Translations under genes and position numbers: made by a program
The notes under the pieces: model-generated
Database searches by the model: none
Seen by the model: only the letters and a program-made list of their open reading frames with translations
What the model was told of the DNA's origin: nothing
Part shown: positions 5,782 to 10,002 of the stretch, piece by piece
Position numbering within the stretch: the stretch's first letter is position 1
Layout: the number at the start of each line of letters is the position of its first letter
From: Neptunomonas sp.
Lineage (GTDB): Bacteria; Pseudomonadota; Gammaproteobacteria; Pseudomonadales; Balneatricaceae
Assembly: GCA_004195305.1 (NCBI GenBank)
Contig: SDWN01000195.1
Coordinates: 1 to 10,002, forward strand
Length of the DNA: 10,002 nucleotides
Direction: 5' to 3'

Positions 5782-6546
5782 ATGACACTGAACTGGTCGA
5801 CGCTGGTCCTGGAGATGATCAACTTTGTGGTGTTGATGTGGCTGCTGCGGCATTTCCTCTACCGTCCGGTGCAGCAGCTGCTGGCACGGCGTCAGGCGGA
5901 GATCGCACAAACCCTGCTCCAGGCCGAACAGCAGCAACAACAAGCTGAAATCCTGCGCCAGGACTACCAGAGTCAAATCAGTGCCTGGCAACTGCAACAG
6001 CAGCAGGACAAAGCCGAGCTGCAGATCGAGCTGGAGAAGCGTCGTAAAGAGGCCTTAACCCAGCTGCAACAAAGCCTGCAGGCGGCTCGGGAAAAAGATC
6101 AGGTGTTAATCACCCGACAACGCCAACAGCAGCGCCAGCAGGATCAACAGCAAGCACTGGACAATGGCTGCCGTTTCGCCAGCCAGTTATTACAGCTCTG
6201 CTCGGGGCCTGAACTGGAGCAACGTCTTATCGAGCTACTGATCCGAGAGCTTGGCTCGGCACCCGAAACGCTGAGCCTGGCACTGCGACGAGAAAGCTCC
6301 CGCGAGATCCACATCGAGACCACCCAACCACTCTCCCAAAGCACCCGCGAGACACTGCAGCAGCAACTAGAAACACTGTTGCAGGGCCCCGTCAGCGCGG
6401 TCGAGATGATAACGGCGCAATTAGTTGCCGGTATCCGCCTCACCTTGGGTGGGCATGTCCTGGGGGCCAATATCGAGGATGAGTTAAACGCCTTTGCCAG
6501 CATCAGCCCACATCTGCAACAACAGGAGCATGCCGATGCTGGCTGA
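5782..6546 (+). CDS. atpF: N-type ATPase peripheral stalk subunit b with delta-like C-terminal domain
   Basis: This stator stalk has 254 residues, much longer than the 156 or so of an ordinary b subunit. It has an N-terminal membrane helix (about 7-26, MINFVVLMWLLRHFLYRPV), a long Gln-rich coiled coil (about 30-128, with QQQQQ runs), then a globular-looking region (about 140-245). The last part, with PLSQSTRETLQQQLETLL followed by LVAGIRLTLGGHVLGANI...L, matches the pattern of the C-terminal domain of subunit delta. As the operon has no delta gene, this part probably attaches the stalk to the alpha subunits. AAGGAG lies seven bases upstream of the ATG. The 3' end overlaps atpA. Confidence 0.92.
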   Translation: MTLNWSTLVLEMINFVVLMWLLRHFLYRPVQQLLARRQAEIAQTLLQAEQQQQQAEILRQDYQSQISAWQLQQQQDKAELQIELEKRRKEALTQLQQSLQAAREKDQVLITRQRQQQRQQDQQQALDNGCRFASQLLQLCSGPELEQRLIELLIRELGSAPETLSLALRRESSREIHIETTQPLSQSTRETLQQQLETLLQGPVSAVEMITAQLVAGIRLTLGGHVLGANIEDELNAFASISPHLQQQEHADAG

Positions 6547-8017
6547 CCGGATCGTGCAACAGACTCAATGGGTCGATCATTACCGGCCCAGGCTGCGCAG
6601 CAGCGAGCGCGGCCAGGTAATTTCTGTCGGCGATGGTATCGCCTGGATCAGCGGCCTGCCCTCAGCCGCACTGGCCGACATCCTCGAGTTTGCCGATGGC
6701 AGCCGGGGGCTGGTGTTTGACCTGGCCGAGAACCTGATCGGGGCCGTACTGCTGCACCAAGCTCCGCAGCTCGCCTCCGGCAGTCTGGTGTCCCATACCC
6801 GCCTCAACCTCAGCATTCCGGTCGGCGATGCTCTGCTGGGACGGGTCATCGATCCGCTCGGTAACCCGCTGGACGGTGGCGCAGCGCCCGATTGCGATCA
6901 GCGCCAGCCGCTCGATGGCCTCAGCCCGCCGATCACCGCCCGCGACCGGGTCAACCAACCGCTGTATACCGGTAACCGGATTATTGACACCCTGCTGCCA
7001 ATCGGTCGTGGCCAGCGCCAGTTGCTGATCGGCGATGAAGGGCTGGGACGCAGCTCGATTGCGCTGGATACGGTGCTGCATCAACAGCAGCAAAATGTGC
7101 GCTGTATCTATGTGCTGATCGGCCAGAAACGCTCCTCGGTACTCACCACCCTCGACACCCTCAGACGTAGCGGTGCGCTGGCGTTCAGCACCCTGGTGGT
7201 CGCCGAAGCCCGCGCCCTGCCAGGACTGCAATATCTGGCGCCACTCGCCGGCTGCGCCATCGCCGAAGCCTGGATGGCGCGCGGCCTGGATACGTTGGTG
7301 GTGTACGACGATCTCAGCACCCATGCCCGACTCTACCGTGAACTATCGCTGCTACTGCGCCGTCCACCCGGCAGAGAGGCGTATCCGGGCGATATCTTCT
7401 CCATCCATGCGCGCCTGCTGGAGCGTTCAACCCGGCTTAACAGTGCCCATGGCGGCGGCAGCATGACCGCGCTACCGATCGTCAGCACCCAGCAGGGCGA
7501 GATCGCCGCCTATATACCGACTAATCTGATCTCGATCACCGACGGTCAGATCTACCTAACGCAAGAGCTGTTTGCGATCGGCTTCAAACCGGCCATCGAC
7601 ATCAGCCGTTCGGTATCGCGCATCGGCGGTGCCGCTCAGCATCCTCGTATCAAGCAGGAATCGGGGCGGATGAAGCTGGATTACCTGCAGTTTCTGGAAC
7701 TCGAGAGCTTCACCCATATCGGTGCCAAATTAGAACCGGGTATGCAGCGGCAGATGACCCGCGGCACGGTGCTGCGGGAGATTCTCAAACAGGGCCGCTT
7801 TGACACCCAGAGTGCCGAGTGCCATCTAAGCTGGTTGCTGGCGTTTAACGAAGGTCTGCTCGACGCCTATGCGATTGACTCAATTATGGCCACTGTCACG
7901 TTGCTGGGTGAGCAGGCGCACGCGTCACACCTGAGCTTGGATCACCCGCGCGATGACTGGCTTAAGGCGATCCGACACTGGCTCCCGGAGGTCGCTACGG
8001 ATGAGCCATCAACGTGA
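6536..8017 (+). CDS. atpA: N-type ATPase non-catalytic subunit alpha
   Basis: This 493-residue protein alternates with beta in the ATPase head. It has an N-terminal beta barrel (about 25-90), a nucleotide-binding domain and a C-terminal helical domain. Conserved family blocks include VVYDDLSTHARLYRE (255-269), LLLRRPPGREAYPGD, AYIPTNLISITDGQI and SVSRIGGAAQ, with arginine finger R362. The P-loop is GDEGLGRSS (166-174): the invariant Lys is Arg (R172), unusual even for a non-catalytic site. The ATG at 6536 is chosen because AGGAG (6524-6528) lies seven bases before it; an ATG at 6530 is too close. It overlaps atpF by 11 bases and atpG by 17. Confidence 0.95.
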   Translation: MLADRIVQQTQWVDHYRPRLRSSERGQVISVGDGIAWISGLPSAALADILEFADGSRGLVFDLAENLIGAVLLHQAPQLASGSLVSHTRLNLSIPVGDALLGRVIDPLGNPLDGGAAPDCDQRQPLDGLSPPITARDRVNQPLYTGNRIIDTLLPIGRGQRQLLIGDEGLGRSSIALDTVLHQQQQNVRCIYVLIGQKRSSVLTTLDTLRRSGALAFSTLVVAEARALPGLQYLAPLAGCAIAEAWMARGLDTLVVYDDLSTHARLYRELSLLLRRPPGREAYPGDIFSIHARLLERSTRLNSAHGGGSMTALPIVSTQQGEIAAYIPTNLISITDGQIYLTQELFAIGFKPAIDISRSVSRIGGAAQHPRIKQESGRMKLDYLQFLELESFTHIGAKLEPGMQRQMTRGTVLREILKQGRFDTQSAECHLSWLLAFNEGLLDAYAIDSIMATVTLLGEQAHASHLSLDHPRDDWLKAIRHWLPEVATDEPST

Positions 8018-8903
8018 GCTGAACAACCAGATCCAGCGCCTCGGCGATATCGGCAATATCATGACGGCATTGAAAAATCTCGCGTTTATGGAGACCCATA
8101 AACTCGAGCGGTGCCTGCAAGCGCAGACCCAGATGGTCAAACAGATCAACCAGAGTGCGCAAATCTGCATCAGTCACTTTCCCAGCGCACTGCCCAGTGG
8201 CCATCCTCACTATCAACCCAGCCAATCCGGGCAACAGCTGTGGCTGCTGATTGGCTCCGAACGCGGCTTCTGTGGCGACTTCAATCAGCGCCTGACCCAA
8301 CAAACCCAATCCCAGCTGCAACAGATCAAGCCGCAGGGCGTTGTGACCCTCGGCTACCGGCTTAACCAGCGTCCTATTGCGGGGGTTGATACTCTGGGCC
8401 AGCTGGCAGGCGCTAGCGCCACCGAAGAGACCGAAAACATCTTGATTCAGCTGACCCAGACGCTGTCTGAATTAGAACAACGGCGCGGACCCTTCCAGCT
8501 CAGGGTTCTCTTCAATCACCCCGACCCTAACCATACAGACAGCCACACAGGCAACCAGATCAGCAGCCAGCAACTGCTGCCCCCCTTTCAGCAACTGAGC
8601 CAAACAGCACCCCAGGGAGTACAGCCCCTGATCACAATGGCACCGCAAAAGCTGCTGCTGGGACTGGGCGAACATTTCCTCTTCGCCAACCTCAAGCATA
8701 TTCTGTACCTATCACTGCTGGCCGAAAATCAATTACGTATCATCCATCTGCAGGGGGCGATCCAAAAATTGGAGCAGCGCTTACTGGGGCTGCAGCGGCG
8801 GGTAAACCGCATGCGCCAGGAAGCGATTGTTGAAGAGATCGAACTCATCCTGATTAATCAGAGCACGCTCGATAGTTCGCTGAGCACCGACAAGACAGAC
8901 TGA
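8001..8903 (+). CDS. atpG: N-type ATPase central stalk subunit gamma
   Basis: This is the rotating shaft that couples the c-ring to the catalytic head, 300 residues. The N-terminal coiled-coil helix (about 1-50, ending LGDIGNIMTALKNLAFMETHKLE) corresponds to the family's ITKAMxMVA region. The C-terminal helix (about 240-290) has the conserved pattern AENQLRIIHLQGA...RVNRMRQEAIVEEIELI. The middle is a Rossmann-like domain, including LLIGSERGFCGDFNQ, the counterpart of the usual SDRGLCGxxN. The ATG at 8001 follows GGAGG (7987-7991); a longer in-frame reading lies within atpA. It is the last gene of the operon and ends three bases from the stop of a convergent gene; no clear terminator hairpin with a T-run follows. 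Confidence 0.94.
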   Translation: MSHQRELNNQIQRLGDIGNIMTALKNLAFMETHKLERCLQAQTQMVKQINQSAQICISHFPSALPSGHPHYQPSQSGQQLWLLIGSERGFCGDFNQRLTQQTQSQLQQIKPQGVVTLGYRLNQRPIAGVDTLGQLAGASATEETENILIQLTQTLSELEQRRGPFQLRVLFNHPDPNHTDSHTGNQISSQQLLPPFQQLSQTAPQGVQPLITMAPQKLLLGLGEHFLFANLKHILYLSLLAENQLRIIHLQGAIQKLEQRLLGLQRRVNRMRQEAIVEEIELILINQSTLDSSLSTDKTD

Positions 8904-8906
8904 TCG

Positions 8907-9614
8907 CTACAGGCCGGAAACGGCGGCGATGAGACCGATCACGGCGCCAAACACACCACCCCAGACGACCAGCCAGCCCAGGTGTTTACGGATCATCGCA
9001 GCAACGATCTCCTTGACCAATTGCGGTGTCAGCTCATTGAGACGCTGCTCGACAACCTGCTCCACCTGAGTGTTGATCTGGGATAGATTATCCGGCCGTT
9101 CCAGCTCCTCACGAAATAGCCGTACAAACTCCTCGTCACCGGTCATCTCTTCCAGCTTAATCTTGGCCTTGGCGATGAATGGCTCGCGCATGGGCTGCAG
9201 CGCCGCTTCACCGCCGACCATCGCGAGCATCCCTCCCAGCGATGACTCTTCAATCGCCTTGACCAACGCATCGAACAGCGGGCTCAGGTCCAATTTCTCG
9301 ATAACCGGTGCCAGGTGTAAGTTAGGCTGAATACCCTTCTCTGCCCCCAGGAACCGCTCGATATTTTCGGCCGTGAAAAACTGCTCCATGATCAGCGTCT
9401 TGATGCCGAGCTTAAACTCCCCGAACCGACTGGGAATGACACCCGATCCGTACAATCCCGGTATCTTCTCGAATAACATATGGATCGCCAACCAGTTGGT
9501 TAGCGCACCGGACAGCGCAAACAGACCCGCGCTCTGCAGCAGTGGCCATTGCAGTAAGTAACCGGCCAGCGCCGCCGCAAATGCGAGTAGATTAGTGAGC
9601 AAACTTTTATTCAT
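8907..9614 (-). CDS. DUF445 family membrane protein
   Basis: This 235-residue protein of unknown function belongs to the DUF445 (YheB/YjiN-like) family. The N-terminus has two hydrophobic segments (about 5-45) with the family-typical SGALTNWLAIHMLFEKIPGLYGSGVIPSRFGEFK. A long, charged, predominantly helical middle part follows (about 65-210), and a C-terminal membrane helix (about 213-235, LGWLVVWGGVFGAVIGLIAAV) closes it, suggesting a membrane-anchored helical domain. The ATG (9612-9614) has only a weak GAG-type site upstream. It is convergent with atpG and not part of the ATPase operon. Biochemical role unknown; relatives are sometimes linked to envelope or membrane integrity, which cannot be tested here. 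Confidence 0.85.
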   Translation of the reverse strand: MNKSLLTNLLAFAAALAGYLLQWPLLQSAGLFALSGALTNWLAIHMLFEKIPGLYGSGVIPSRFGEFKLGIKTLIMEQFFTAENIERFLGAEKGIQPNLHLAPVIEKLDLSPLFDALVKAIEESSLGGMLAMVGGEAALQPMREPFIAKAKIKLEEMTGDEEFVRLFREELERPDNLSQINTQVEQVVEQRLNELTPQLVKEIVAAMIRKHLGWLVVWGGVFGAVIGLIAAVSGL

Positions 9615-9876
9615 CAGGTTCTCGTTAAGGATTGGAAGGCTAGAAAGCTGAGATGGGGGCTACACGGACAGGTATCAAGTTGTTGATGCCAGCCAGGGAA
9701 TAAAAAATTAACCCTATCATTGCCGCCGAGGAGTCTAGTGGTGATAAATAACCGTTCAATACTGGCATAAAAATGATCATACCAGATGAGCAGGTGCAGG
9801 CGTTTTCCACCAGCGTTCAGAATGACAATCACCGACCGCTGCAGCCACTCAATTCACGCCTTATAATGAAATAGGT
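9615..9876. other. Intergenic region between the ACR3 fragment and the DUF445 gene
   Basis: These 262 bases lie downstream of the ACR3 gene and upstream of the DUF445 gene, both read on the minus strand. The stretch is more AT-rich than its surroundings. On the minus strand, TTGAAC followed after 16 bases by TAGACT (around 9732-9760) is a weak promoter candidate for the DUF445 gene. An AGGG...CCCT pair around 9695-9715 brackets an A/T-rich loop, too weak to call a terminator. A 72-codon minus frame here (9614-9832) has no recognisable domain and no clear ribosome binding site, and is judged spurious. Confidence 0.4.
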
Positions 9877-10002
9877 CTACCGCCTAAGCGTGGATTCTGG
9901 CGCAGGTTCAAACCAATGTTGAGTGCGGTTAACAAAGGCAACCAGCGATAACATGACAGGCACTTCGACCAACACGCCCACAACCGTCGCCAGCGCTGCG
10001 CC
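9877..10002 (-). CDS. acr3: ACR3-type arsenite efflux transporter, C-terminal fragment (cut by window edge)
   Basis: This is a minus-strand open frame entering from the right edge, with 41 codons followed by TAG at 9877-9879. It begins GAALATVVGVLVEVPVML and continues SLVAFVNRTQHWF, which is the characteristic last membrane helix and tail of the ACR3 (ArsB-like) arsenite/antimonite permeases of the bile/arsenite/riboflavin transporter superfamily. The protein exports trivalent arsenic across the inner membrane, driven by the proton gradient, and is usually part of an ars operon. No other ars gene is seen between it and the DUF445 gene, so the fragment would be the last gene of its unit on this side. 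The rest lies outside the window. Confidence 0.82.
   Translation of the reverse strand, partial: GAALATVVGVLVEVPVMLSLVAFVNRTQHWFEPAPESTLRR

Noticed and set aside
5413..5997. Long minus-strand open frame of 194 codons across atpE and atpF
   Set aside because: It is antisense to two clear coding regions, has a Gln/His/Arg-rich composition typical of shadow frames, and shows no family resemblance.
8911..8926. GCCG-GAAA-CGGC hairpin after atpG as a terminator
   Set aside because: The stem is only four base pairs, no T-run follows on either strand, and it lies inside the 3' coding end of the convergent DUF445 gene.
9614..9832. A 72-codon minus-strand ORF upstream of the DUF445 gene
   Set aside because: No ribosome binding site, no recognisable domain, unbiased codon use; its stop overlaps the DUF445 start only by chance.
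9862..9867. Perfect TATAAT on the plus strand as a promoter -10
   Set aside because: There is no -35 match 16-18 bases upstream, and only the antisense of the ACR3 gene would be transcribed.

Overview
The window looks like a chromosomal stretch from a gammaproteobacterium or related proteobacterium. This rests on GC-rich codon use, densely packed operons with AAGGAG-type ribosome binding sites, and the protein families present; the sequence does not allow a species to be named. There are no RNA genes, CRISPR arrays or recognisable insertion sequences.

Layout. Positions 1-2050 (minus strand) hold a three-gene ABC importer operon read right to left: a periplasmic substrate-binding protein of the TrpX/ABC_sub_bind type, a membrane permease, and the start of an ATP-binding protein that runs off the left edge. 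A 270-base divergent intergenic region follows. Positions 2321-8903 (plus strand) are a nearly gapless operon for an N-type rotary ATPase, a laterally mobile relative of F-type ATP synthase. The order is atpD-atpC-atpQ-atpB-atpE-atpF-atpA-atpG. It starts with the beta and epsilon genes, has no separate delta gene, and contains an AtpI-like atpQ, which together are diagnostic of the N-ATPase family. Positions 8907-9614 (minus) encode a DUF445 membrane protein convergent with atpG. After about 260 non-coding bases, the right edge carries the last 41 codons of an ACR3-type arsenite efflux transporter (minus).

How it works together. AtpD and AtpA would form the catalytic hexamer, AtpG and AtpC the central stalk, AtpE the rotor ring, AtpB the stator ion channel, and AtpF the peripheral stalk. 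The C-terminal third of AtpF resembles the C-terminal domain of subunit delta, which would explain the missing delta gene.

What is unusual. The small membrane gene atpR, normally between atpQ and atpB in this operon type, is absent. In its place lies a 92-base tandem repeat in which the atpQ 3' end / atpB 5' end junction is present three times. The extra copies form two 31-codon mini-ORFs chained by ATGA overlaps into atpB, and each extra copy carries a small hairpin. The next junction, atpB/atpE, is duplicated as well (about 137-145 bases), giving two ribosome binding sites and two starts for the rotor c-subunit, one of which would add a 48-residue N-terminal extension. In addition, the alpha subunit has Arg in place of the P-loop Lys, and the c-subunit lacks the canonical Gln of the sodium site while keeping the Glu-Ser...Tyr part.
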